From a virus, in the IMG/VR virus record IMGVR_UViG_3300036760_000621, positions 1 to 34,264 of that record: DNA of 34,264 bases. One strand, 5' to 3'. Positions 5,816 to 13,974 of the stretch are shown in pieces. The notes under the pieces were generated by a model. It saw only the letters and a list, made by a program, of their open reading frames with translations. It made no database searches and was not told where the DNA came from. Every line of letters begins with the position of its first letter. The first letter of the stretch is position 1. A program made the position numbers and the translations under genes.

Positions 5816-6063
5816 TTTTGTTCTTCTTTTTTATTAATTTCATATGCTCTTATTAAATTTTTAATTGATAAAATAATATAATCTGCGCAATCTTTTGGAA
5901 TAAAAGTTTCCACACATTCTGAAATTAAAGATTGCGCTACGTTGTTAATAATAATACACATATCTTTATCTGTTACATCATCGTCATCTTTATATTCACG
6001 TAGAATTTCAACCATGTTTCTATGAAGTCTTTCTGTTATTTCTTTAAATTTAGCCTGTATCAT
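5812..6063 (-). CDS. Helical protein, 83 aa; paralogue group member
   Basis: Start ATG 6063 follows a strong GAGGAG site; a TTG five codons upstream overlaps that site and is not preferred. The protein has an N-terminal helix (MIQAKFKEITERLHRNMVEI), an acidic turn (YKDDDDVTDKD), then MCIIINNVAQSLISECVETF and a final helix. It is the clearest member of the small paralogue group in this operon. Its role is unknown. Confidence 0.6.
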   Translation of the reverse strand: MIQAKFKEITERLHRNMVEILREYKDDDDVTDKDMCIIINNVAQSLISECVETFIPKDCADYIILSIKNLIRAYEINKKEEQK

Positions 6064-6074
6064 TTTTGTTCTCC

Positions 6075-6269
6075 TCAAAATATAAAAATTTGTTGGTCTA
6101 TGTCTTTTCGTATATGCCCTTTGACATACGCTTTTACATCGTCAATAAGTTCATCATTGATGACATAAACGTTTACGATTTCTTTTCTGTCCATCGTTTT
6201 GCTGGTGGTGATAAGTAAGTCTGTATCGAATCGGCTTGTGATGGTTTTTTTTAGTTCAGTTGGCGTCAT
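6075..6269 (-). CDS. Hypothetical protein, 64 aa
   Basis: Starts behind AAAGGAGGTTATAATC, the strongest ribosome site of this operon. MTPTELKKTITSRFDTDLLI is followed by alternating strands and helices (KEIVNVYVINDELIDDVKAY). A small alpha/beta fold is likely; no family recognised. High translation is expected from the site. Confidence 0.6.
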   Translation of the reverse strand: MTPTELKKTITSRFDTDLLITTSKTMDRKEIVNVYVINDELIDDVKAYVKGHIRKDIDQQIFIF

Positions 6270-6271
6270 GA

Positions 6272-6514
6272 TTATAACCTCCTTTCTGGATATATCATTT
6301 CTTGGACTTGAAGAATGATTTCGTTAATGTTGTGTGCATATTCGTGTTTGGCTATTGTTTTTCGAAAGGTGAACTGTTCTGATTCGCCATCGTATGAATA
6401 GGTGAGATATCGATACAATGGATGCCATGCGATGGTTTTTGGGTTTTGTACAAATGTTCTTAAGACTTCTAATGCTTCTGATTCTGAATGAATTCTGATG
6501 TTTAATGATGGCAT
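6272..6514 (-). CDS. Hypothetical protein, 80 aa; first gene of the leftward operon
   Basis: First gene after the leftward promoter at 6556-6584, behind AAAGGGGGCTAAT. MPSLNIRIHSESEALEVLRT is followed by a central aromatic part (WHPLYRYLTYSYDGESEQFT) and a C-terminal helix (NINEIILQVQEMIYPERRL). The pattern fits a small alpha/beta protein; function not recognised. Being first in a strong early-type unit, it is a reasonable candidate for host takeover, which is inference from position only. Confidence 0.6.
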   Translation of the reverse strand: MPSLNIRIHSESEALEVLRTFVQNPKTIAWHPLYRYLTYSYDGESEQFTFRKTIAKHEYAHNINEIILQVQEMIYPERRL

Positions 6515-6555
6515 ATTAGCCCCCTTTGTTTATTATTATTATCTACTACGATAAC

Positions 6556-6584
6556 AGTATATAACAATTAATAACTATAGTCAA
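6556..6584 (-). promoter_or_regulatory. Strong leftward sigma70-type promoter
   Basis: Read on the minus strand: TTGACT, 17 bases, TATACT. The spacer ends AATTGTTA, the same block found at the leftward promoter 33695-33722. Transcription would start near 6549 and serve the operon from 6514 to the tRNA. Confidence 0.75.
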
Positions 6585-6600
6585 TAGATTATATGAAATA

Positions 6601-6710
6601 ATTTTCTTAATTGTCTTATTTGTCCTAATTGTCGTGACTTGTCGTCTTAATGTCTTCTTATTTGCTTATTGTCTTCTTAATGTCTTCTTAATGGTGAACA
6701 TGGTGAACTT
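6601..6710. repeat. Phased TTGTC repeats and ATGGTGAAC tandem repeat
   Basis: TTGTC or ATGTC occurs at 6611, 6620, 6629, 6639, 6650, 6669 and 6680, that is every 9-11 bases (one degenerate position near 6661). ATGGTGAAC is then repeated head to tail at 6691-6708. The block lies between two divergent promoters and 90 bases before the small terminase gene. Possible uses: packaging-recognition site for the small terminase, or a cooperative operator controlling both promoters. Confidence 0.6.
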
Positions 6711-6751
6711 AAATGGTTAAAATTGGAGACTAAGTCATCTATTTATTTTAC

Positions 6752-6780
6752 TTGCCATCTGCGTATAAATTTAATACAAT
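6752..6780 (+). promoter_or_regulatory. Rightward promoter for the packaging and structural genes
   Basis: TTGCCA at 6752-6757, 17 bases, TACAAT at 6775-6780. Transcription would start near 6787, leaving only about 10 bases before ATG 6798. That favours use of the second in-frame ATG at 6810, or leaderless-like initiation. Confidence 0.65.
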
Positions 6781-6797
6781 AATGTATATATTAACTA

Positions 6798-7283
6798 ATG
6801 GGTAATTATATGGAAAATGGTCGACCGCTTGAATGGAAACCTGAATATAACGATAAAGTTATAGAGTTAGCAAAGACAGGTCTTTTTTTAGAAGAAATTG
6901 CAGAGTGCTTTGAAGTCGATTATTGGACAATGAATGCATGGAGACGTAATAAAAGATGCATCGGCTTTTCACAGTCTTATACGCGCGCTCGCAATATTGT
7001 ACTCTCTAATTTAAAGCGTGGAATGCTTACCGGCGGAGAGCAAAAAGGTTTTTCTCCACGAGGTCATCAATTTTTAATTGAACAAATGACGAAGCCTCAA
7101 TTAAAGGGTTTTGCTAAAAAATCCGGTAAAGGAAAAATTGAAGTTGTAATGAAAGCATTAGAGCAAGAGAAAATCACATCTTCTGATTTTAACAATGTAC
7201 TTAACGGATTAAAAACAGCTGCTGAACTTTTACATGCTGATGAAGCATTAGCTAAACTTGAGCGCATAGAAGAGCGCAACTAA
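6798..7283 (+). CDS. Terminase small subunit
   Basis: DNA-recognition subunit of the packaging motor, inferred from position and pattern. The N-terminal region EYNDKVIELAKTGLFLEEIA followed by CFEVDYWTMNAWRRN is a helix-turn-helix of the type found in many small terminases, next to a central helical oligomerisation part and a C-terminal tail rich in E, A and L (LLHADEALAKLERIEERN). Length 161 aa matches P22 gp3 (162 aa). The stop overlaps the terminase large start (TAATG). The ATG at 6810 is an alternative start; neither has a strong ribosome site. Repeats at 6601-6710 just upstream are candidate binding sites. Confidence 0.8.
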   Translation: MGNYMENGRPLEWKPEYNDKVIELAKTGLFLEEIAECFEVDYWTMNAWRRNKRCIGFSQSYTRARNIVLSNLKRGMLTGGEQKGFSPRGHQFLIEQMTKPQLKGFAKKSGKGKIEVVMKALEQEKITSSDFNNVLNGLKTAAELLHADEALAKLERIEERN

Positions 7284-8821
7284 TGCTTGGCCGTTCATTT
7301 ACGCGTCGTGTTGAGAAAGCGTATCAGCGTCATACAGTCGCGCCTATACAACATCTTTATATCGATAACGACGCGTATTCTTTTAATTTGATTAATGAAG
7401 ATAGCGAACTCGTTAAATACATCCCTACTGAAACTGCTTTAAAGTTTCATCAATCCAATGAATTCGTTCGCGGTATCAAAGGTGCATATGGTTCCGGTAA
7501 AACAACGGCCATGATTGCAGATATACTTTTACGTACCTGTAAAATGCCCACTGCGCCGAATGGAAAGCGTTATGCGCGGTGGGCAATCATTCGCAATACG
7601 TATGGAGAACTTGAATCAACGACGTATGTTTCATGGATGGCGTGGTTTGGAAATCTAGGCAACGTACAACGCAATAAGAAGCCCATTTTAACCGTTCGTC
7701 ACGAGTTCAATGATGATGTGGGTACGGTTGAATTAGAAGTCATATTTCTAGCGTTAGACAGCGAAAGCGACGTTCGTAAATTAAAGTCGTTAGAAGTGTG
7801 TGGTGTATTTATTAATGAAGCATCTGAAATTGAGAAACCGATTTTTGATCACTCCAAAGGTCGGGTTGGTCGATACATGCTTAATGTGTTGGGTGATTAT
7901 TGGAAAGGCATTATATTTGATACAAACCCGCCTAATGAGCGTCATTGGATTTATGATCTCTTTGAAAAGAAAAACGAAGATGGTCATGTATTATTTAATC
8001 AGCCTCCAGGATTATTAAAAAATGATAACGGTCATTGGATTTGCAATCCTCAGGCGGATAACTTTTCACGATTAGGTGCATATTACTATTTGAATATGAC
8101 GCATGGTGCAACTGAAGAATTCATTAAAGTATATTGCTTAGGTGAATACGGTACGGTCATCTCTGGTAAGAAAGTTTATCCGGAGTACAATGATGATTTG
8201 CATTCTATCGATATCCTCAATCTTAATGATACATTGCCACTATATATTGGTATGGATTTTGGATTGACACCGGCGGCGGTATTGGTACAAGAGACAACAT
8301 TTGGAACCTATAATATCGTTCATGAGCTTACAAGTGAATCATTGGGTATCAAGCAATTCATTGAGAACGTCTTAACTCCATTTCTATCTCGTCATTGTGA
8401 TGGAATTGAGATTGCCGCTATCATTGGTGATCCGGCCGGCAATAAAATGAATGAAAACGATATGACATCGTGCTTTGACATTCTTCACGAAGCGGGCTAT
8501 ATGATAGATGGCTGCGCTACTAATCTAATTACACCCAGACTTGAAGCCGTTCGTGCTACGCTTACGACGTTAATTGAGGGTAAACCTAAGATAACTGTTT
8601 CACGTAGAACATGTCCTACGTTGCGCGATGGATTCTTGGGCGGTTATCATTTCAAGAAGATGCGTGTTCTTGGTTCTGACATTTATGATACGAAGCCATT
8701 AAAAAACGAGTATTCGCATATACATGACGCGCTTCAATACATTCTGTTATACTTGAATTCTCAATCGAAATTAAATCTCACACAACAAGAGCCGTATAAA
8801 CCGCAATTGATGAGATTTTAA
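7283..8821 (+). CDS. Terminase large subunit (ATPase and headful nuclease)
   Basis: Packaging motor that translocates and cuts DNA at the portal. Walker A GAYGSGKTT at residues 67-75, Walker B strand with acidic glutamate GVFINE at 174-179 (an N-E form seen in this family rather than D-E), coupling motif DTNPP at 213-217, and an RNase-H-like nuclease with D325 (YIGMDFG), D383 (IIGDPAG) and D482 (HIHDAL). Length 512 aa is close to P22 gp2 (499). Translationally coupled to the small subunit by TAATG and followed after three bases by the portal gene. All catalytic residues are present, so it should be active. Confidence 0.95.
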   Translation: MLGRSFTRRVEKAYQRHTVAPIQHLYIDNDAYSFNLINEDSELVKYIPTETALKFHQSNEFVRGIKGAYGSGKTTAMIADILLRTCKMPTAPNGKRYARWAIIRNTYGELESTTYVSWMAWFGNLGNVQRNKKPILTVRHEFNDDVGTVELEVIFLALDSESDVRKLKSLEVCGVFINEASEIEKPIFDHSKGRVGRYMLNVLGDYWKGIIFDTNPPNERHWIYDLFEKKNEDGHVLFNQPPGLLKNDNGHWICNPQADNFSRLGAYYYLNMTHGATEEFIKVYCLGEYGTVISGKKVYPEYNDDLHSIDILNLNDTLPLYIGMDFGLTPAAVLVQETTFGTYNIVHELTSESLGIKQFIENVLTPFLSRHCDGIEIAAIIGDPAGNKMNENDMTSCFDILHEAGYMIDGCATNLITPRLEAVRATLTTLIEGKPKITVSRRTCPTLRDGFLGGYHFKKMRVLGSDIYDTKPLKNEYSHIHDALQYILLYLNSQSKLNLTQQEPYKPQLMRF

Positions 8822-8824
8822 TAT

Positions 8825-10957
8825 ATGTATGATCAAGGCAATGAAAGCGACGTCATTAACGACGATGATGATCCACAAACCAATGAAGAATTCTTAGAAC
8901 AAGCTAAAAAGAATATCTACTCGTGGTACGATTATTTTGCTGTAAATTATCAGACAGGAAACAATGACAAACAATTTGCATTGATGATCCAATGGAATTC
9001 GAATGAGCAAGAAGAAATCATCAGATTAGGCTTACCGTCCTTACAATTTAATAAGCTCTATGATTTCTGTAAAAAGATTATCGGTGAAGCGCGTGATATT
9101 ACACCGACACTGCAAGTGCGTAGTAAAAAATACGTTAGCGATACCGATGATGCATCCAATTTAGATCTACAACAGCGCATCAATCTTATGCAGAATTTCT
9201 TGCGTGCACTTGCCTATAATTCCGAATCGCAAATCGCGTATGAAACAGCTTTTGAGAATGCCATTTACTGCGGTTATGGTGCGATCCATATTAAATACGA
9301 ATATGAAGACTCAACCTCATTTGATAGGAAAATACGCGTTGCCGCTGTGCCAATTTCCGAAAAGGCATTTTTTGATCCGTCTGCTACCAATCCTACAAAA
9401 TCAGATGGTGAATTCTGTGGAGTTTACTACAATGTTGATAAAAGCTTGTTCAAAAAGCTTTACCCCGATATTCCGTTTCCTGTGGGCTTTCCTGAAAACA
9501 CGCCTAACTATTTTGGTTGGGAAGAAGATGACACGATTACTATAGTAGATTACTACTACAAAGATTGGTTTAAGAAATCTCTTATCCTTTTAGATAATGG
9601 TCAAGTGATTGAAGATAGCGAATTGGATGACTATTTAGAATTATGCGCTGAAAATAATTTGCCCATACCGACTATAAGCGATAGACGTGAAGCAGACGAT
9701 AATAAGATCATGCATTGCAAGATGATTAAAGATCACATATTGGAACGCAATGATCATCCGTCAAAAGTATTGCCGGTTATTTATGAAGACGGTGATTCAT
9801 ACATTTATCAGGGCAATCAATACACACAATCGTTTATACACCATGCGATTGATGCGCAACGTTTCTTGAACTACACCGGTATTGCAATTGCGCAAGGATT
9901 AAAGAACGCACGAAAAGAGCAATATATGGCAACGCCTGCGATGATTAAGGGGTATGATTATCAGTGGCAGCGCCCTGAATTGTATCAAGGCGCACTGATG
10001 TATAACTTTGATCCGAAAGCAGGTAAGCCTGATAAATTGCCTCCTTCTGAAATTCCACAATCGCTGTATCAAAACTATGAACGAGCAAATGATGATATTC
10101 AGTCTATCTTGGGTATTTATAATGCTAATCTTGGCGCTCCCACCAGCGAGATAAGTGGCGTTGCGATTAATGCAAAAGTTCAACAAGGCAACTTTGGCGC
10201 ATCGGTTTACCGTAATAATCTGATCCGTTCGATTGAACAAGTTGGGCGAGCTATTTTATCCATGATTCCGACGGTTTATGATACTGAACGGTCGGTTTCT
10301 TTATTAGCACAAGATGGTAAATCAACGGTTGCGCGCATCAATCAACGTACAGCCAATGGTGACATTAAGAATAATGTAACTGAAGAAATTTTTGACTTAG
10401 CGATTGAAGCCGGTGCATCGTATGAAGCGCAAAAACAAACGGCATTGGATTTATTATTAAAGTTACTTTCAATTGCACCACAAGCATTCCCATTGGTTGC
10501 TGATTTAGTAGCTGACAATCTTGATATTATCAATAGGCCGCAGATGGTTGAGCGTTTACGTACATTGGTACCGGCGGCTATTATTGCTAAAGAAAAAGGT
10601 GAAGCGCCGCCACCGCCCCCTCCGCCTGCTTCTCCACCACCTGATCCCGCTGCACAAGCTAAGATGATGCAAGCACAAGTCCAGCAACAGAAAAACCAAT
10701 CTGAATCACAAATACAAAATCGCAAGTTGGATATTGAAGAGCAAAAATTGGCATCGGAGTTACATCGCAATGATATTGCGCAACAACAACAAACAACAAA
10801 TGCGCAAGACTCACAAAGCATGGCGCATGTAAGAAATTTACAAGCTATTGCTGAAATGTATCGAACCAGTGTAGAATCAAAGAACAGTACGCGCGATTCA
10901 ATGGCGAACTTACTCGCAACTACACACAGAATTACATCGTCTCCGGTTGGCGATTAA
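8825..10957 (+). CDS. Portal protein, P22 gp1-like
   Basis: Dodecameric channel at the unique capsid vertex that takes DNA from the terminase. 710 aa, close to P22 gp1 (725). Recognised by position and by a P22-type N-terminal core: 'LPSLQFNKLYDFCKKIIGEA', 'YCGYGAIHIKYEYEDS', and the helical segment 'GIYNANLGAPTSEISGVAIN'. Near residues 594-609 a run of eight prolines breaks the fold; after it comes a Gln-rich coiled-coil tail (AAQAKMMQAQVQQQKNQSES), comparable to the barrel-forming C-terminus of P22 gp1. The poly-Pro/poly-Gln part is the most divergent region. Confidence 0.92.
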   Translation: MYDQGNESDVINDDDDPQTNEEFLEQAKKNIYSWYDYFAVNYQTGNNDKQFALMIQWNSNEQEEIIRLGLPSLQFNKLYDFCKKIIGEARDITPTLQVRSKKYVSDTDDASNLDLQQRINLMQNFLRALAYNSESQIAYETAFENAIYCGYGAIHIKYEYEDSTSFDRKIRVAAVPISEKAFFDPSATNPTKSDGEFCGVYYNVDKSLFKKLYPDIPFPVGFPENTPNYFGWEEDDTITIVDYYYKDWFKKSLILLDNGQVIEDSELDDYLELCAENNLPIPTISDRREADDNKIMHCKMIKDHILERNDHPSKVLPVIYEDGDSYIYQGNQYTQSFIHHAIDAQRFLNYTGIAIAQGLKNARKEQYMATPAMIKGYDYQWQRPELYQGALMYNFDPKAGKPDKLPPSEIPQSLYQNYERANDDIQSILGIYNANLGAPTSEISGVAINAKVQQGNFGASVYRNNLIRSIEQVGRAILSMIPTVYDTERSVSLLAQDGKSTVARINQRTANGDIKNNVTEEIFDLAIEAGASYEAQKQTALDLLLKLLSIAPQAFPLVADLVADNLDIINRPQMVERLRTLVPAAIIAKEKGEAPPPPPPPASPPPDPAAQAKMMQAQVQQQKNQSESQIQNRKLDIEEQKLASELHRNDIAQQQQTTNAQDSQSMAHVRNLQAIAEMYRTSVESKNSTRDSMANLLATTHRITSSPVGD

Positions 10958-11118
10958 TTCAATTTTTTATCTCATAAACACACACATTTCATAAACACAC
11001 ACAACTTTCATACGCACATACGTATCTCATAAACACATATTCTCATTCACGCAGAGTCCGTTGTAATAACGATTTATTTTTATTTTAAAAATGTTGAAAT
11101 AACATTTCGTGGGGAAAT
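10958..11118. repeat. Untranslated gap with degenerate 17-bp tandem repeats
   Basis: Between portal and scaffold, 10971-11050 holds about five copies of a degenerate unit like TCTCATAAACACACACA. A small AAATGTT/AACATTT hairpin (11089-11107) follows, just before the GTGGGG ribosome site of the scaffold gene. The repeat is poor in G and so would give an unstructured RNA leader. Confidence 0.5.
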
Positions 11119-11976
11119 ATGCAGAACTTAGAGACAGCGAACGCGGAAAGCGTAAACGCTTTAAATGGTGCAAACGATCAAAACACACAACACTATGATG
11201 CTGAAACAGCACCACAAGATTATCAGACTGAAGAGCCAAATGCTCCGGAACAGTCCGCTTCTGACGATGTAACATCGGAAGAATCCAGCGAAGCTATGCC
11301 GGATTACATGAAGCAACACTTCAGACGTTTAGAGAAAAAGATAAAAAAAGAGAATCGTGATCTACAAGATGAACTTGCGCAAACGCGGAATCAATTAAAT
11401 TCGTATAACGAATTATTTACGGCCACGTACGCCAATGCTTATCAAGGTCAAGATACTCAAGCTGAGCCACAAGACGAAGTAGAAGCCAAAGCTTTGAAGA
11501 TTTGGAAACAACAAGAAGCCAAACAAAGAGCTGAAAGTGAAAACCGTTATGTAGCACAGCAGCAAGCGCAAATCTTAAGTGAGTTTAAACAAACGATAGA
11601 TGAAGCGTGTGAACGTTACGATGATTTTGAAGAAGTGGTTTTTGATAAACGTATACCGATGTCTCAGGGTGTTGCAGAGGCAGCCCAATATCTGCCAAAC
11701 GCTGCTGATGCTTTGTATTCACTTGCAAAGAATCCAGCGGAATTAAAACGGATATCTTCTCTTGGTATGCGCGAACAGATTAAAGCCGTAGCGGCCTATG
11801 CATTTTCGTTAGCGAAAGGCACAGCGAATGCAAATGTAACCAAAGCGCCTAAACCTGTTAGCAATTCACAAGTAAAAGATAGGCCAAAAATGGCTCCTAC
11901 GACATCAACGATGTCATATGAGCAGTTAAAAGAACATTTAAGAAAACGAAATAAACGTGCTACTCCTAAGAGGTAA
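11119..11976 (+). CDS. Scaffolding protein, P22 gp8-like
   Basis: Assembly chaperone that fills the procapsid and leaves before packaging. 285 aa (P22 gp8 is 303). N-terminal 70 residues are acidic and disordered (AVNGANDQNTQ-like, rich in N, Q, E and S); the middle is helical coiled coil (MKQHFRRLEKKIKKENRDLQ); and the last 20 residues (YEQLKEHLRKRNKRATPKR) form a basic helix-turn-helix-type coat-binding end, as in P22 where basic residues contact coat. Located between portal and coat, the conserved place. Ribosome site GTGGGGAAAT. Confidence 0.85.
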   Translation: MQNLETANAESVNALNGANDQNTQHYDAETAPQDYQTEEPNAPEQSASDDVTSEESSEAMPDYMKQHFRRLEKKIKKENRDLQDELAQTRNQLNSYNELFTATYANAYQGQDTQAEPQDEVEAKALKIWKQQEAKQRAESENRYVAQQQAQILSEFKQTIDEACERYDDFEEVVFDKRIPMSQGVAEAAQYLPNAADALYSLAKNPAELKRISSLGMREQIKAVAAYAFSLAKGTANANVTKAPKPVSNSQVKDRPKMAPTTSTMSYEQLKEHLRKRNKRATPKR

Positions 11977-11981
11977 TTACC

Positions 11982-13181
11982 ATGGCTAATAATTTTTTAA
12001 CTACGGATCTTATTTCGAACTACACTTTAGCTGAGTTCGTAAATAATAATCCTTTTCTACAAACCGCATCACGAAACGTCCAAGCTGACTTTCAGATGGC
12101 TGACTATCGTATTGGCGATACCGTTAATATTCGACGCGTTAACCGCTTTTTAGTGGGTGACGGTCAAGTAGGTCAAGTACAAGATGTATTGGAACAAAGC
12201 GAACAGCTTACTATTAATCATCAGTACAACGTGCTTATCCAATATAGCTCAAAAGATTTAACGTTAGCGATTGATGATTTCAATGAACGTTATATTCAAC
12301 CTGCTGTATTGCACATGATCAATAAAATGGAATTCGATATTGCTATCCAAGCAGCTCGAAATCTTAATTTCTTTGAAGGTACTGCTGGTACCCCAATTAA
12401 CTCATTTGGTGCACTCGATGCAGCCAATAGTAAGTTGATGGAAATGGGTGTTCCTATGTTAGGAACTGATTCTTATTGCGCATTGAGCGTAAGAGATGGC
12501 GGTGCATTGAAAAATTCTCTAGCGAATTTCTTCAACCCAATCTTGAATGAAAATATCACTCAAAACTCTGTATTGGGTCGCTTATCTGTATTTGATATGT
12601 TCCAATCACAAAATATTTTTCGACAAATTTCAGGTACACCTGGTGCCGGTCCGATTACCACTACAGCTATTGTAACCTCCGGTAATTCCATTCCTATGAC
12701 TGGATTTACCCCTGCAACATTAGTGGCTAAAGTTGGTGATATTTTCCATGTAGCGGGCGTGCAAGACATCAATCCATTATCTTATCAACCCAGTGGAAAT
12801 CAGATGCAGTTTGTTGTAACAGCCGATGCTATTTCTACCGGTGGTGGCGCTGCAACGATTTTTGTTAATCCTACCATTATCAGTGATCCAGGCAATCCAA
12901 ACCGCAATGTAAGCAATGCAATTCCTTCCGGCTCTGTTGTAACCTTTATTGGTTCACATACCGTTAATGCGGCTTATATTTCTCGTGGACTTGATATCGT
13001 ATGTCCTCCACTTCAACAATTAGATGTTCCATTTTCTAAAGTATTAACCGATAAGAAAATGAATGTGTCTGTTCGTTTAAGCAAACAAGGCGATATCATT
13101 AACGACATCAACATTTTACGTCTTGATGTATTGTGCGGCTTCTTATGGCATCCACAGTATGCAATTCGTTTAATTTCTTAA
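11982..13181 (+). CDS. Major capsid (coat) protein, P22 gp5-like
   Basis: HK97-fold shell protein. 399 aa compared with 430 in P22 gp5. The start MANNFLTTDLISNYTLAEFV and the following 'RNVQADFQMADYRIGDTVNI' region match the gp5-type coat N-terminus (MANAL...LT..AL..L...); the middle (about 220-330) is the Gly/Pro/Thr-rich inserted domain position (ITTTAIVTSGNSIPMTGFTP). It starts behind GAGGTAATTACC with a strong site and follows the scaffold by five bases. A GU-paired hairpin after the stop may stabilise or attenuate its mRNA. Confidence 0.92.
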   Translation: MANNFLTTDLISNYTLAEFVNNNPFLQTASRNVQADFQMADYRIGDTVNIRRVNRFLVGDGQVGQVQDVLEQSEQLTINHQYNVLIQYSSKDLTLAIDDFNERYIQPAVLHMINKMEFDIAIQAARNLNFFEGTAGTPINSFGALDAANSKLMEMGVPMLGTDSYCALSVRDGGALKNSLANFFNPILNENITQNSVLGRLSVFDMFQSQNIFRQISGTPGAGPITTTAIVTSGNSIPMTGFTPATLVAKVGDIFHVAGVQDINPLSYQPSGNQMQFVVTADAISTGGGAATIFVNPTIISDPGNPNRNVSNAIPSGSVVTFIGSHTVNAAYISRGLDIVCPPLQQLDVPFSKVLTDKKMNVSVRLSKQGDIINDINILRLDVLCGFLWHPQYAIRLIS

Positions 13182-13194
13182 TCGATGTAGATGC

Positions 13195-13217
13195 GGGCGT
13201 GATTAAAACGCATGCCC
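13195..13217 (+). promoter_or_regulatory. Hairpin after the coat gene
   Basis: GGGCGTG at 13195-13201 pairs with CATGCCC at 13211-13217, with one G-U pair in RNA and a 9-base loop, but no T tract follows. More likely an mRNA stability or attenuation element than a full terminator; it would separate abundant coat mRNA from downstream genes. Confidence 0.4.
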
Positions 13218-13234
13218 ATTTGTAGGGGAATGTT

Positions 13235-13972
13235 ATGACACAGACTACGCGTACTGTGAATGATTTGATATTGTCCGCATTTTATCTTATCGGTGAGTTT
13301 GATGAAGAAGATACAATACCGGGCGTTGATTTCGAACGTGCATTTGATTTAATCAATTTAATTATTGATCACTTCAGTGATGCGGCGTCCTACATTCCTA
13401 TTACTGAAGAACGTACATTTGCATTAATACCCGGACAACGTGAATATATATTTTCGAATGTTCCAGGTGTTTTTGCCGATGTGCAATCCAATCGAATTGC
13501 ATCATTGCAATATTGTAATATTGTCCAGCAAGATATTTGGTGGCCTGTTAATATTGTAACTAGAACGCCGTTATTTAATAATTATTACAATTTGAATGTA
13601 ACATTTAGACCGACATACGTATTAGTTCGGCAACAAGTTGAAAAAACAATATTGCAATTTTTTCCAGCGCCTAATCAAACGTATGACTGTCAAATACAGG
13701 CTAAATTTTACATTAATAAATTTGAAAAATTCCAGCCCATACGTAACACGCCTTTATCATTACAGAGATTCTTTATTTATGCGTTAGGTCGTGAATTACT
13801 GCAATACTATCCGTCGGGCAATTGGTCTGCTACCGCTGAAGATACGTATCAAACGATGATGGCTGATTTATTAAATACGAATGATATTGATTTATCAGTG
13901 CGATCATCGGCATTAATTAGATCACGGGCTTATAATTACAATTCATCGCTTGTTAATATTATCGGAGGGTAA
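13235..13972 (+). CDS. Head completion protein, P22 gp4-like
   Basis: Tail-accessory factor that binds below the portal and stabilises packaged DNA. 245 aa; P22 gp4 is 166, so this copy is longer. Start MTQTTRTVNDLILSAFYLIG is the family hallmark ('T..dLI..ALR.IG'), followed by ALIPGQREYIFS and 'LQFFPAPNQTYDCQIQAKFY'. Position between coat and gp10-like protein fits. Ribosome site TAGGGGAATGTT. No signal peptide or membrane segment. Confidence 0.85.
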   Translation: MTQTTRTVNDLILSAFYLIGEFDEEDTIPGVDFERAFDLINLIIDHFSDAASYIPITEERTFALIPGQREYIFSNVPGVFADVQSNRIASLQYCNIVQQDIWWPVNIVTRTPLFNNYYNLNVTFRPTYVLVRQQVEKTILQFFPAPNQTYDCQIQAKFYINKFEKFQPIRNTPLSLQRFFIYALGRELLQYYPSGNWSATAEDTYQTMMADLLNTNDIDLSVRSSALIRSRAYNYNSSLVNIIGG

Positions 13973-13974
13973 TA

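Noticed and set aside
10342-10821. Long leftward reading frame rich in Cys opposite the portal gene
   Set aside because: It is the antisense shadow of the Gln/Pro-rich portal tail and has no start site or neighbours on that strand.
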